The notes under the pieces were generated by a model. It did not search any database. It saw nothing but the letters and a program-made list of their open reading frames with translations, and was not told the DNA's origin. From assembly GCA_000017645.1 (NCBI GenBank), contig CP000781.1, positions 2,343,501 through 2,407,500 on the forward strand: 64,000 bases of DNA. The letters are read 5' to 3'. Source of the DNA: Xanthobacter autotrophicus Py2 (GTDB lineage Bacteria; Pseudomonadota; Alphaproteobacteria; Rhizobiales; Xanthobacteraceae). Below are positions 35,931 to 45,211 of the stretch, one piece after another; within the stretch, counting starts at the first letter, position 1, and each line of letters begins with the position of its first letter. A program made the translations under genes and the position numbers.

Positions 35931-37838
35931 TCACTTCTTCAGCGCGACGGCCATGGCGCCGTTGGTCTCCACCAGCAGCTTGGGCTGGTCGGCGACGCGG
36001 ATGAAGATGGGGTTGGTGTGGAACCACAGGTCCGCCCAGCCGGCCACGTCGTAGCTGGAGAGCTTCACGCCGTCGCGCACCACCATGTGCGAGGGGCAGG
36101 CGGCGTCGGTGCAGGGCACGAACGGGCCCTGGTCGGCGTTCAGCGGATCCCAGTCGTTCAGGGGGTTGCCCTTGGCGTCGGTCTCGGCCGGGGTGGACGG
36201 CGGCAGGTTGCTGCCGAGGGTCCGGACGTACATGTTGTTCTGCACGTTCGAGATCGTCACCACCATGGTCCGCTTCTGGCCGTTCACGGTCCAGTTGTTC
36301 GGGCCGAAGGAGGCGTAGATGCTGGCGGTGGGGTTGGTGGCGTTGGTGTAGTTGGCGCTGTCGGCGGCGACGACGCCGGTGACGTTGCCCTTGATGAACT
36401 GCACCTGGCGCAGGGTCGGCCGGTTCAGGGGCTCCTGAATGCCGATCTGGGCGAGCGAGGGGTTGTTGAAGCTGTAGGGCGAGTTGTTCTTGGTGGTGGG
36501 CAGGTTCACCTCGAGGGTGAGCTTGACCGAACGGCCACGCGGAACCACCAGCGTCTGGCCCATCTTGGCGGTGCCGGCGGCCGCATAGCCGATGACCTCG
36601 GCCTTGTAGGTCAGCTCGCCGGTGATCAGGTCGCCCTGCACCGAGTAGGAATTGCCGGAGCGCACGCCGTCGACGATCACGTTCGGGCGCAGGGTGGTGC
36701 CGGCCGCAGGGCGCGGCAGGTACAGCTTCTGGTATTCGCCGGGATAGAAATCCTGGGTCGAGGCGGCTTCATAGATGCTGAAGGAGCCGCGGTTGTGCCA
36801 GTCGGAGCTGGCATAGAAGAACCAGTTGCGGCCTTCGCCCAGCATGGCGTCCCACAGGCCGCCGATCTTGGCGGCGTAGATGCCGGTGCCGCCGAAGGTG
36901 GTCACGCCCACCGAATCGCAGCCAGTGCCGCAGAAGCCGGCGCGGTATTCGCCGCGATTGTTGGCGGCCTGGTGGCCCGGCTGGCTCTCGAAGCCGACGG
37001 CGACGGTCGGGCCCGCATTGTTGAAGTCGCGGAAGTGCTCGACGTTGAAGCCGTTGTTGCCGTTCGGGTTGAACACGCCGGCGCGCTCAACGTGGGCAGG
37101 CACGTAGTAGCTGTCGAGGGGATAGTATTTCTGCAGCCACTGGACGGAGGGAACCGCCTTGTTCTTGTGGTTCGCCGTGCCCGAGCCGGAGCCGGAGGCG
37201 TTCGCCACCTTGCCTTCCCAGGTGTGGTTCGGCGCGCCCTTGGAGAAATCGGTGTCCGAGCGGTCGAAGCGGTATTCGAACTCGGCCACGCCGGTGGCGT
37301 CGCCGGTGTCGCCACCGAAATTCTGCGGCTTCTGGTTGCCGATCACGGTCATCGAGGTGTGCTCGTGGCCGGGCACGTTGGTTTCGATGCCGGCATAGAG
37401 CATGGGCCGGTTGAGCTCCTTCGCGAGGCGCGCGAGCTCGGGATAGATGATCTCCTCGGCGCTCTGCCAGCGCCACATGGAGCGATGGCCCTGCGACATG
37501 GCCACGTCGCCCTTGACCTGGGTCACCGGCGCCACGTCCCAGAACTTGCCGGTGCCGGTGGTGGAGCCGTCACCCTCGGGATCGTCGATGCGGCAGTCGC
37601 GCGGGCTCGAGCCGCCGTGGTCGGCAGCGCCGAGCCATTCCAGGCCGTAGCTCTGAACCGCCTTCTTCACCATGGTCTCGACCGACGAGCGGCCGTCCGA
37701 GCATGGCGTGTGGTTATGGAAGTCGCCGGCCATGTAGCTGTCGGCGAACGCCGGGGTAGACGGCAGCGCCATCCCACCGGCCACGGCGAGGACCGAGGCC
37801 CCCGCAATCAGTTGATGCGCCAGCACCGCGCTTTTCAT
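35931..37838 (-). CDS. Exported DUF3604-domain protein
   Basis: Periplasmic or secreted protein of 635 residues. ATG 37838 follows GGTTGGAGA, and a signal peptide ends at AFA/DS (residues 32/33). The mature protein begins with GDFHNHTPCSDG (H41, H43, D48), a PHP-type metal-binding motif as in histidinol-phosphatase-like phosphoesterases. Other metal candidates include AADHGG, GIETNVPGHEH and ASSDWHNRGS. The enzymatic substrate is unknown. It is divergent from the PPIase-HupE operon and ends in a strong terminator. Confidence 0.85.
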   Translation of the reverse strand: MKSAVLAHQLIAGASVLAVAGGMALPSTPAFADSYMAGDFHNHTPCSDGRSSVETMVKKAVQSYGLEWLGAADHGGSSPRDCRIDDPEGDGSTTGTGKFWDVAPVTQVKGDVAMSQGHRSMWRWQSAEEIIYPELARLAKELNRPMLYAGIETNVPGHEHTSMTVIGNQKPQNFGGDTGDATGVAEFEYRFDRSDTDFSKGAPNHTWEGKVANASGSGSGTANHKNKAVPSVQWLQKYYPLDSYYVPAHVERAGVFNPNGNNGFNVEHFRDFNNAGPTVAVGFESQPGHQAANNRGEYRAGFCGTGCDSVGVTTFGGTGIYAAKIGGLWDAMLGEGRNWFFYASSDWHNRGSFSIYEAASTQDFYPGEYQKLYLPRPAAGTTLRPNVIVDGVRSGNSYSVQGDLITGELTYKAEVIGYAAAGTAKMGQTLVVPRGRSVKLTLEVNLPTTKNNSPYSFNNPSLAQIGIQEPLNRPTLRQVQFIKGNVTGVVAADSANYTNATNPTASIYASFGPNNWTVNGQKRTMVVTISNVQNNMYVRTLGSNLPPSTPAETDAKGNPLNDWDPLNADQGPFVPCTDAACPSHMVVRDGVKLSSYDVAGWADLWFHTNPIFIRVADQPKLLVETNGAMAVALKK

Positions 37839-38106
37839 TCTCCAACCCCTTTGAATGAAACGGACGTCCAGAATCCGCTGGCGCTCTACTATCGGTGTTC
37901 TGTGACTGCCTGCTGAAGCTTTGATGACGCGGGGAAAGGTGAGCCGAATAACTGGATTGTCGCATCCGCGGGAAAACACGCCGCGCTGTCATCAACGCGA
38001 CACCACCCGTTCGGTAGGTCATGCGCCTCAACAGGAAGTCGCAGCCGGAACGCGAGCCATCGAGCGCTTGCTGGCATCCGTGCAGGGTCGGTGCGGGGGA
38101 CGGGAT

Positions 38107-39000
38107 TTGACGTCATCGGGTTTGGAGCCGGACGCACGAGCGGCCGATGCGAAGAAGCGCGTTCGGGGCGTGCCTGGCTTTCTCCGGCGCCTCGTGCGCG
38201 AGCCGCTGGTGCAGTTCATGGTGCTGGGTGCGGTGATCTTCGCGGTGCATGCCGCCACCACGCCCTCGGTCAGCAAGGAGCGGCTCATCGAAGTGACGCC
38301 CGCGGTGCGCCAGTCCATCGTGGATGCCTTCAAGGCCTCCCACGAGGGGCGCGAGCCGGGCGCCGACGAACTCGCCAAGCTGGTCGACCTGTGGCTGCTG
38401 AACGAGATCACCTTCCGCGAGGCGCTGGCGCAGGGCCTCGACAAGGGCGACGAGATGATCCGCGACCGCATCACCCACAAGATGCGCCTGCTCATCTTCA
38501 ACGGCGTCGACGTGAACGAGCCGACCCGCGCCGAGCTGAGCGCGTGGTATGAGAAGCGCCGCGCTGCCTACGACATTCCCGACCTTGTCAGCTTCATCGC
38601 GGTGCCCTTCACCGGCGCCGACGCGGAAGCCCAGAGCCGCGCCGTTCTGGACGAGATCCGCGCCGGCACCGAGCCCGAGGACGTGCAGCTGCGCGCCCTC
38701 ATCTTCGGTCAGCGGCCGCGGCAGACACTGGAGCCTTCCTTCGGCAAGGCGTTCGTGGACCAGATCGTCGCCGGCCCCTCGGGGGAGTGGCGGGTGCTGT
38801 CCTCGGACGCGGGCTGGTATGTGGTGCGCCTCGACAGTTTCGTGCCCGGCCGCCGTGTGGAGCTGGACGAGGTCAGCTCCCAGGTGGCACAGGCGTGGAA
38901 GGACGAGCGCCGGCGCGTGCTCGCCATTGCCGCCACCCGCGACCTCGGCAAGGCCTATGTGATCCGGCGCGACGACGCACCGGCGGGCGGCAACCCATGA
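38107..39000 (+). CDS. PpiC-type peptidyl-prolyl isomerase, membrane-anchored
   Basis: About 297 residues. The frame is open back to an ATG at 37924, but that segment does not look coding; TTG 38107 preceded by GGGGGACGGGA is proposed. A single membrane segment (VQFMVLGAVIFAVHA) near residue 40 anchors a periplasmic SurA/PpiD-like region; the rotamase core is seen in VSFIAVPFTG, EPSFGKAFVDQIV and SDAGWYVVRLDSFVPG. Overlaps the first HupE-like gene by four bases. It might fold the DUF3604 or HupE proteins. Confidence 0.78.
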   Translation: MTSSGLEPDARAADAKKRVRGVPGFLRRLVREPLVQFMVLGAVIFAVHAATTPSVSKERLIEVTPAVRQSIVDAFKASHEGREPGADELAKLVDLWLLNEITFREALAQGLDKGDEMIRDRITHKMRLLIFNGVDVNEPTRAELSAWYEKRRAAYDIPDLVSFIAVPFTGADAEAQSRAVLDEIRAGTEPEDVQLRALIFGQRPRQTLEPSFGKAFVDQIVAGPSGEWRVLSSDAGWYVVRLDSFVPGRRVELDEVSSQVAQAWKDERRRVLAIAATRDLGKAYVIRRDDAPAGGNP

Positions 39001-39995
39001 GCGGAACAGGCAATTCCGGTGTCCGGCGTCGCCTCTTCGCGGTGCTGGGCAGCCTGGCCGCCGCGCTGCTGTGCCTCGCGCTCGCGCTGCTGGTGCCGGC
39101 CGCGGCGGCGCGGGCGCACGAGGCCACCATGGCGGTGATCACCTTGCGTGAGATTGCGCCGGGCCGCTTCATCGGCCAGTGGACCATGCCGCCGGTGGAC
39201 ATGACGCTGCAGCCGATCTTCCCGCCCCACTGCACCTGGGAGCCGCCGGAGCTGGTGTGCGGCGCCCGTGGCCTGACCGGCCAGCTGAGCTTCATGGGCC
39301 TCGGCAGCAAGCAGTCGGTGGCCACCATCCGGGTCATCCCCCACGAGGGACCCATGGAGGTCTATACGGTGAGCGCCGCCAAGCCCACCGTGATGGCCGC
39401 CCGCGATCCGGGCACCGACCTTGCCGTGTGGCGGGACCTGGCCGAGACCTATGTCAATCTCGGCATCGACCACATCCTGCGCGGCATCGATCATCTGTTG
39501 TTCGTGCTCGGCCTGATCTGGCTGGTGAAGGGCGGCTGGAAGCTGGTGAAAACCATCACCGCCTTCACGGTGGGCCACTCGCTCTCGCTCGCCGCCGCCA
39601 CCTTCGGTCTGGTGGGCGTGCCGGAACGCCCACTCAATGCCGCCATCGCCCTCTCCATCGTGTTCGTGGGCGTGGAGATCGTGAAGCTGCAGCGCGGGGA
39701 GGTGGGCCTGACGGCGCGCTATCCCTGGACCGTCGCCTTCGCCTTCGGGCTGTTGCACGGGCTGGGATTTGCCACCGCGCTCACGGCGCTGGGCATTCCG
39801 CAGGCGACGCTGCCCATCGCGCTCCTGTTCTTCAACGTCGGCGTGGAAATCGGCCAGCTCTCCTTCGTGGCGGTGGTGCTGGCGCTGTTGTGGGCCCACC
39901 GGCAGGCGCAGGCGCTGCTGCCGCGCTGGGGCGCCGCCATCCCGGCCTATGTGATCGGCTCGGTGGCCTCCTACTGGTTCCTGCTGCGGATCTGA
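38997..39995 (+). CDS. HupE/UreJ-family membrane protein (long form)
   Basis: Protein of 332 residues. A signal-type start (ALLVPAAAARAHE) precedes an extracytoplasmic domain (about 35-145) and then about six membrane segments. The metal-site-like motif GIDHILRGIDHLLF opens the membrane part; FTVGHSLSLAAA and GLLHGLGFATAL supply further His residues. HupE/UreJ proteins are nickel (or cobalt) permeases associated with hydrogenase or urease, neither of which is in the window. First of three consecutive family members. Confidence 0.82.
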   Translation: MSGTGNSGVRRRLFAVLGSLAAALLCLALALLVPAAAARAHEATMAVITLREIAPGRFIGQWTMPPVDMTLQPIFPPHCTWEPPELVCGARGLTGQLSFMGLGSKQSVATIRVIPHEGPMEVYTVSAAKPTVMAARDPGTDLAVWRDLAETYVNLGIDHILRGIDHLLFVLGLIWLVKGGWKLVKTITAFTVGHSLSLAAATFGLVGVPERPLNAAIALSIVFVGVEIVKLQRGEVGLTARYPWTVAFAFGLLHGLGFATALTALGIPQATLPIALLFFNVGVEIGQLSFVAVVLALLWAHRQAQALLPRWGAAIPAYVIGSVASYWFLLRI

Positions 39996-40038
39996 TTTCG
40001 GTGCCAGCCGACACCACGCCTCTGAGAGGAAAGAGCAG

Positions 40039-40650
40039 ATGAAACGCCTTCGCCCGAACGCCACCGCGCTGGTGGCGTTCCTGTTCGCCGCCATCCCGCT
40101 GGCGCCCGCTTTCGCCCACACCGGGACCGGCGTCTCGCTCGGCCTTCTGAGCGGCTTCATGCACCCCCTCTCCGGCGCCGACCATCTGGTGGCCATGGTA
40201 GCGGTGGGCCTGTGGGGCGCGCAGCTCGGCAATCCCGCCATCTGGGTGCTGCCGGTGACCTTCCCATTGGTGATGGCCGTGGGCGGCCTGCTCGGGGTGC
40301 TCGGCGTCCCGCTGCCAGCGGTGGAGCCGGTGATCGCTGTGTCGGGGATCGCCCTGGGCCTGATGGTGGCGCTCAGCGCCCGCCCGCCTTTGTGGGTGGC
40401 CGCCGTCATGGTGGGCGTGTTCGCCATCTTCCATGGCTATGCCCATGGCCGCGAGCTGCCCGAGGCGGCGGACGCGGTGGCCTATGCGGTGGGCTTCGTC
40501 GGGGCCACCGGCCTGCTCCACCTGTCGGGCATTCTCATCGGCGTGCTGGTGGGCTGGGAAGCCGGCGCCAGGGTGGTGCGCGCCTGTGGCGCCGCCATCG
40601 GCTGCGTCGGCGTCTACTTCCTGCTCGCCGCCGTGGGTGTCATCGAATGA
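40039..40650 (+). CDS. HupE/UreJ-family metal permease
   Basis: Protein of 203 residues with a signal peptide ending AFA/HT and about six further hydrophobic segments. The signature HPLSGADHLVAM (HP-x5-DH type) is intact, as expected of nickel-transporting HupE. GYAHGRELP contains another conserved His. A good AGAGGAAAG ribosome site precedes ATG 40039. The stop overlaps the next gene in ATGA. Confidence 0.87.
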   Translation: MKRLRPNATALVAFLFAAIPLAPAFAHTGTGVSLGLLSGFMHPLSGADHLVAMVAVGLWGAQLGNPAIWVLPVTFPLVMAVGGLLGVLGVPLPAVEPVIAVSGIALGLMVALSARPPLWVAAVMVGVFAIFHGYAHGRELPEAADAVAYAVGFVGATGLLHLSGILIGVLVGWEAGARVVRACGAAIGCVGVYFLLAAVGVIE

Positions 40651-41261
40651 AACGCTGGCTTCGCCTTCTCGCCGCGGCAGCAGCGCTCGCCCTCGCGCCC
40701 ACCGCGGCCCACGCCCATCTGGTGGATACGCGGCTCGGCGATTTCTACAGCGGCGCGCTTCATCCCCTGACGGACCTGCAGCAGGTGCTGCCCTGGATGG
40801 CCTTGGCGGTGCTCGCCGCCTTCCAGGGGGCGCAGCGGGCGCGCTGGATCATCCTGGTGTTTCCGCTGGCCCTTGCCGTCGGCGGGGTGGCTTCGCTTTA
40901 TGTCCCGCTGCCGGCCTTCGCGCCGTTCCTCGGCCTCGCGCTGGTGGCGGTCACGGGCCTTGCCGTGGCGGCGGCGGCGCGCCTGCCGCTGGGCGTGCTG
41001 CTCGCCATCGCGGTGGTGATGGGCCTGTTGCACGGCGCGCAGAACGGCGCAGCCATGGTGGCGACCACCGACCGGGTGCTGTTCCTCTCCGGCATGACCG
41101 CCATCGGCTATGGGGTGATCACGCTGGCCACCGGGAGCGCCATCGCCTTCCTGCACGGCGCGGCGTGGCGGCCTATCGCGCTCCGGGCTGGCGGCAGCTG
41201 GGTGGCGGCGGTGGGCATCATGGTGCTCGGCCTCAATCTGGTGCGCCCCGTCGCGGGGTGA
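40647..41261 (+). CDS. Degenerate HupE/UreJ-like membrane protein
   Basis: Protein of 204 residues with the same topology as the preceding HupE: signal peptide to AHA/HL, then about six segments. In the position of HP-x5-DH it has HPLTDLQQVLPW, so the Asp-His pair is lost; MGLLHGAQNGAAM keeps a later His. It is translationally coupled to the upstream hupE and may be a partner subunit rather than an independent permease. Confidence 0.75.
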   Translation: MKRWLRLLAAAAALALAPTAAHAHLVDTRLGDFYSGALHPLTDLQQVLPWMALAVLAAFQGAQRARWIILVFPLALAVGGVASLYVPLPAFAPFLGLALVAVTGLAVAAAARLPLGVLLAIAVVMGLLHGAQNGAAMVATTDRVLFLSGMTAIGYGVITLATGSAIAFLHGAAWRPIALRAGGSWVAAVGIMVLGLNLVRPVAG

Positions 41262-41380
41262 GGGCCGGCGCGCCCGCTGGCCTCGGGTGCGTGCCGTCAG
41301 CCGGCCACGTTGAAATGGATGGAAGCTCGGCTAAGCTTGATCCCCAATGCCGAATCGCGGTTGCAGAGGGGAAAGGCGAA

Positions 41381-41581
41381 TTGCCGCATTTCAATTCTTC
41401 GGCCATATCGCGGGCCGAATACAACCCGAAGACGCGGGTCCTGTCGATCTGGTTCACCGATGGCGGCGGGCCGTACGATTACGATCGCGTGCCCCTGTTC
41501 GTGTATGAGGGCCTGTGCCGGGCCGGGTCGAAGCGCAGCTTTTTCAAGACCTACATCCTGGACCAGTATACCGCCCGCTAA
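41381..41581 (+). CDS. KTSC-domain protein
   Basis: About 66 residues if TTG 41381 is the start, as favoured by GAGGGGAAAGG just upstream; ATG 41315 would add 22 residues. The core SSAISRAEYNPKTRVLSIWF and SKRSFFKTYILDQY matches the KTSC domain, named for a Lys-Thr-Ser-Cys-like motif (here varied to GSKRSFF). Function of the family is unknown though linked to lysyl-tRNA synthetase in some reports. Stands alone after the HupE genes. Confidence 0.65.
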   Translation: MPHFNSSAISRAEYNPKTRVLSIWFTDGGGPYDYDRVPLFVYEGLCRAGSKRSFFKTYILDQYTAR

Positions 41582-41721
41582 GGCATTTCCCGCGCGGACC
41601 AACTCACGGTCGTCACTCTAAGATATTGTTTGATGGGTACTTTTCCAGAGAGCCTGTTTCCACTTCGCGCGACACCGATGCAAGGCAGGCCCTGATCCCC
41701 TAATCCTCGGCCTCGAAACTG

Positions 41722-41750
41722 AAAAAGCCCCGGACCGGCCGGGGCTTTTT
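41722..41750. terminator. Bidirectional rho-independent terminator
   Basis: AAAAAGCCCCGG (41722-41733), loop ACCGG, CCGGGGCTTTTT (41739-41750): a perfect 12-pair stem with A and T tracts at both ends. It sits 22 bases after the hemA stop on the minus strand and can also end plus-strand transcripts. Confidence 0.9.
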
Positions 41751-41772
41751 CATGTGTGAAAGACCAGTCGTA

Positions 41773-43065
41773 TCAGCCGCCGGCCACCGGCAGCGGGATG
41801 GGCGCGGGGCCGAGCGCCGTACGGCGGGACGAGGCGGCGGAGGTGCGTTCGGCCACCCGGTCGGCGTAGGGCAGCTCCAGCCGCTCCCACACATCGGTGA
41901 GCGCCTTGGCCAGATGGGCGATCAGCGCGTCGTCGTGGAACGGGGTGGGGGTGATGCGCAGCCGCTCGGTGCCGCGGGGCACGGTGGGATAGTTGATGGG
42001 TTGGATATAGATGCCGTACTCGGCGAGCAGCAGGTCGCTCGCCATCTTGCAGGCCTTGGCGTCGCCCACCATCACCGGGACGATGTGGGTGGGGGTGTCC
42101 ATCTGCGGCAGGCCGGCGGCGGCGAGGGCGCGCTTGACCTTGGCCACCTGGGCGCGCTGGCCGTCGCGTTCCGCCTGCGAATTCTTCAGGTGCCGCACCG
42201 AGGCGGCAGCCGCCGCCGCGACCGCCGGGGGCAGCGCGGTGGTGAAGATGAAGCCCGGCGCATAGGAGCGCACCGCGTCGATGATCAGGCGCTTGCCGGT
42301 GATGTAGCCGCCGACCACGCCGAAGGCCTTGCCCAGCGTGCCCTCGATCACGTCCACCTTGTGCATGACGCCGTCGCGCTCGGCCACGCCGCCGCCGCGC
42401 TCGCCATACATGCCCACGGCGTGGACTTCATCGAGATAGGTCATGGCGCCGTAGCGCTCGGCCAGCTCGCAGATGGCGCCGATGGGGGCGATGTCGCCGT
42501 CCATGGAATAGACGCTCTCGAACACCACCAGCTTGGGACGGTCGCCGGCGGCCTTGAGCAGCTCTTCCAGGTGCTCAAGGTCGTTGTGGCGGAAGATGGC
42601 CTTCTGCCGGCCGCCGTGGCGCACGCCCTCGATCATGGAATTGTGGTTGAGCTCGTCGGAGATCACCACGCAGTCGGGGATCAGCTTGACGATGGTGGAG
42701 ATGCCGGTGGCATTGGAAATGTAGCCGGAGGTGAAGACGAGGCCGGATTCCTTGCCGTGCAGGTCGGCCAGCTCGCGCTCCAGCATCACGATCTCGTGGC
42801 TGTTGCCCGAGATGTTGCGGGTGCCACCGGCGCCGGCGCCGCGCGCTTTCGCCGCATCGCACATGGCGGCGACCACGTCGGGATGGCTGCCCATGCCCAG
42901 ATAGTCGTTGGAGCACCACACCACGATGTCGCGCGGGCCACCGGGCGAATGCCAGACGGCGCGCGGGAAATGGCGCGCGTCACGCTCGATCTCGGCGAAG
43001 GTCCGATAGCGGCGCTCCTTGCGCAGGGCGTCGATGGCGTCGGCAAAAAAGCTGTCGTAGTTCAT
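41773..43065 (-). CDS. hemA: 5-aminolevulinate synthase
   Basis: PLP enzyme of 430 residues that condenses glycine and succinyl-CoA at the start of the C4 (Shemin) route to heme. The PLP-binding Lys is K246 in [16 protein letters not shown] (212-218) binds the cofactor, and [12 protein letters not shown] is the Gly-rich loop. The 25-residue C-terminal tail beyond the core is variable. An FNR/FixK-type box lies about 92 bases upstream of ATG, and a bidirectional terminator follows. Confidence 0.96.
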   Translation of the reverse strand: MNYDSFFADAIDALRKERRYRTFAEIERDARHFPRAVWHSPGGPRDIVVWCSNDYLGMGSHPDVVAAMCDAAKARGAGAGGTRNISGNSHEIVMLERELADLHGKESGLVFTSGYISNATGISTIVKLIPDCVVISDELNHNSMIEGVRHGGRQKAIFRHNDLEHLEELLKAAGDRPKLVVFESVYSMDGDIAPIGAICELAERYGAMTYLDEVHAVGMYGERGGGVAERDGVMHKVDVIEGTLGKAFGVVGGYITGKRLIIDAVRSYAPGFIFTTALPPAVAAAAAASVRHLKNSQAERDGQRAQVAKVKRALAAAGLPQMDTPTHIVPVMVGDAKACKMASDLLLAEYGIYIQPINYPTVPRGTERLRITPTPFHDDALIAHLAKALTDVWERLELPYADRVAERTSAASSRRTALGPAPIPLPVAGG

Positions 43066-43156
43066 TCCGAACCCTGCGGCGACTGAGCGACTGGGTGCGG
43101 CTCCGAGGAGCCGTTCCTCATTGTTATAAGGTTATCGCGGCACCTTGCTCCTTGTA

Positions 43157-43170
43157 TTGATACCAATCAA
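43157..43170 (-). promoter_or_regulatory. FNR/FixK-type binding site upstream of hemA
   Basis: TTGAT-ACCA-ATCAA is a perfect match to the TTGAT-N4-ATCAA consensus for FNR/FixK proteins. Possible -10 hexamers on the minus strand, TATAAC (43123-43128) and GATAAC (43131-43136), place the site near -40 to -47. Oxygen control of hemA by FNR/FixK proteins is known in other alphaproteobacteria. Confidence 0.8.
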
Positions 43171-43324
43171 GAGGCGAGCAGGACGCGCGGCGATCCGGCG
43201 CAAGGCGGTGTGCGGAGCAAAAGATTACCGCATTGCAGCATCTTGGACGGGGCAGCCCGGGACAACGCGCGGCAGCCCTTGGCCGCCCCGCGCTGTCCGG
43301 TCCCGCCGATGCAGCCGGGGCGTG

Positions 43325-44440
43325 CTACTTCACGTCCACGGGCAGGAAGGCGAAGGGCTGGGCCGGCTCGAAGTGCCCGGCCGCATTGCCCGAATAGACC
43401 TTGCCGCCGGTCAGCGTCAGCTTCTTCACCGGCGCCCCGGCCTTGAGGTCGAGACTGTCGAGGGGCACCCAGAAGCTGTTGGGGCTGGTGGCGGAATCGA
43501 AGAAATAGACGCGGTCCTTCTGGTCGCTCACCGTCCGCCACAGGGTGGAGGCGATGTTCGGCTCGCCGGGCGTGGTGAGGCCCAGCGGCACGCTCACCGA
43601 GCGCATCACGCTGGCGACGCTGGCCACCGCCTGGTTGGCATAGGTGCCCTCCGGCACGGCGGTGAGGATGGCCGGGGCGGCCTGCGTCGGAATGGCCTTG
43701 ATGAAGAAGCTGGCGCGGGCGAAGCGGTCGGCCGCCCGGTTGGTGCCGGGCAGGAACACCGTGCCGCCGATCTGCTGCCAGTAGCTGTTCAGCGCCAGCT
43801 GCTGGTCGAACGACGGCGAATTGGTCATCACCTGGTATTGGCGGCCATGGTGGACCACCAGCTTGCCGCCCAGATATTCGAAGATGGCGCTGTCGCCGGA
43901 GGGATCGGAGATAGCGAGGTGCAACTGTGCGCCCGCGCCATTGGGCAGGTTCGCCGTCACCACCACGAACGGCTCGGCGGACAGCGCCGTCACCGCCTCG
44001 CTCACGGTGGCGAAATTGTCGAGCACATATTGCGCCCACAGGCTGATGGAGAGGGCGGGGCGGCCATCGGGCTTGGCATATTCGGATTCGGCCAGATAGA
44101 GCAGGTTGGCGACGAGGCCTTTCTCGTTCATGCCGTCTGCCGTGCCCACGTCATAGCCGGAGGCGATGAGGCTGCCGTATTTGGCCACCCATTTCGGGGT
44201 GTTGGCGCCCGCTGCGCCGCTGCGTGCCATGCCCGCCGGGAACGCCCAGAGATTGGTGCGCATGTCTTCCGCCCAGTCCATGGACCGGCCGGTGATGACC
44301 ACGCCATCGGAGCCGAGATAGACCGCGCGGGTGCAGGCCTGCGCCACCCCGGCGCCAAGGCCTGCGACATAGAGCGCGGCGGCGGCGAGTGCGGCGGTGC
44401 GGATGGACTTGAATGTGAGGGGGGCGCGCGTAAGCGGCAT
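43325..44440 (-). CDS. Exported linear amide C-N hydrolase (choloylglycine/penicillin acylase family)
   Basis: Ntn hydrolase of 371 residues. The signal peptide ends VAQA and the next residue, C36, would be the catalytic N-terminal cysteine (CTRAVYLG), exposed by signal peptidase. The family residues that follow are visible: GRSMDWAEDM, and DGMNEKGL. Members cleave bile salt, penicillin V or acyl-homoserine lactone amides; the substrate here is unresolved. A strong hairpin lies in the upstream leader at 44479-44509. Confidence 0.88.
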   Translation of the reverse strand: MPLTRAPLTFKSIRTAALAAAALYVAGLGAGVAQACTRAVYLGSDGVVITGRSMDWAEDMRTNLWAFPAGMARSGAAGANTPKWVAKYGSLIASGYDVGTADGMNEKGLVANLLYLAESEYAKPDGRPALSISLWAQYVLDNFATVSEAVTALSAEPFVVVTANLPNGAGAQLHLAISDPSGDSAIFEYLGGKLVVHHGRQYQVMTNSPSFDQQLALNSYWQQIGGTVFLPGTNRAADRFARASFFIKAIPTQAAPAILTAVPEGTYANQAVASVASVMRSVSVPLGLTTPGEPNIASTLWRTVSDQKDRVYFFDSATSPNSFWVPLDSLDLKAGAPVKKLTLTGGKVYSGNAAGHFEPAQPFAFLPVDVK

Positions 44441-44478
44441 GACCGTCTCCGGTTGGGCGGCCGGATTATTTTTTGAGC

Positions 44479-44509
44479 GTGCTGCCGGAGCCTGAGGCTC
44501 CAGCAGCAC
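44479..44509 (-). other. Hairpin in the 5' leader of the amide hydrolase gene
   Basis: Fourteen-base arms GTGCTGCCGGAGCC and GGCTCCAGCAGCAC, with one mismatch and a TGA loop, end 39 bases before the start codon. No T tract follows on either reading, although a run of T lies on the plus strand before it. The rest of the 347-base gap (44441-44787) shows no gene. Confidence 0.6.
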
Positions 44510-44787
44510 CGCATCGACCGCCGGATAGACGGCTGAAAGAGATACCGGCTCCGCCCACACAGCAAGGCGGAGCCGGTCATCCATGCCCTGTCTGCCCCGA
44601 AAAGACATGGACAAGAGGGAGATAACCACCACCCCCGGCTGGATTCTCTGAGATGGATCAAATTTCGCGGAAGCCGGTCAGATTTTTGCTATGGACAAAA
44701 GTCGTAGCCAGCTTGGCCGCGCGCAATAAGGGATTCGCGCTGCCGGCGCAGGACATTCGCAACGCGCCTCAGGCGCCTGGAGAGACG

Positions 44788-45186
44788 ATGCTCGATAAAG
44801 AGGCCCATATGCCGGACGAGGTCCCGGTGATCCGGACCATCGCCATGCCGGCGGACACCAATCCCAACGGCGATATTTTCGGCGGCTGGCTGATGTCGCA
44901 GATGGACCTTGCCGCTGGCAACGTGGCGGCGCGGCGCTCGCGCGGGCGCGCGGCGACGGTGGCGGTGGAGGCCATGAGCTTCCTGTCGCCGGTGGCAGTG
45001 GGCGACGAGGTGAGCCTGTTCGCCCGCGTCGCCAAGCTGGGCCGCACCTCCATGCGCATCGAGGTGGAGGCCTGGCGGCGCGCCCGCGCCAGCGAGCAGA
45101 CCACCAAGGTGACGGAAGCCGTCTTCACCTTCGTCGCCATCGACGAGGAGGGCCGCCCCCGCCCCATCCCGCAGGACGAGGGCTGA
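44788..45186 (+). CDS. Acyl-CoA thioesterase (YciA/hotdog family)
   Basis: Hotdog-fold enzyme of 132 residues hydrolysing acyl-CoA. MPADTNPNGDIFGGWLMSQMD is the YciA-type core, with Asn and Asp catalytic candidates in the NPNGDIFGG segment. ATG 44788 follows CTGGAGAGACG. The convergent HrpB gene ends 25 bases beyond. Confidence 0.88.
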   Translation: MLDKEAHMPDEVPVIRTIAMPADTNPNGDIFGGWLMSQMDLAAGNVAARRSRGRAATVAVEAMSFLSPVAVGDEVSLFARVAKLGRTSMRIEVEAWRRARASEQTTKVTEAVFTFVAIDEEGRPRPIPQDEG

Positions 45187-45211
45187 CAGGCGCTGCCCTG
45201 CCTCCCCGCTC

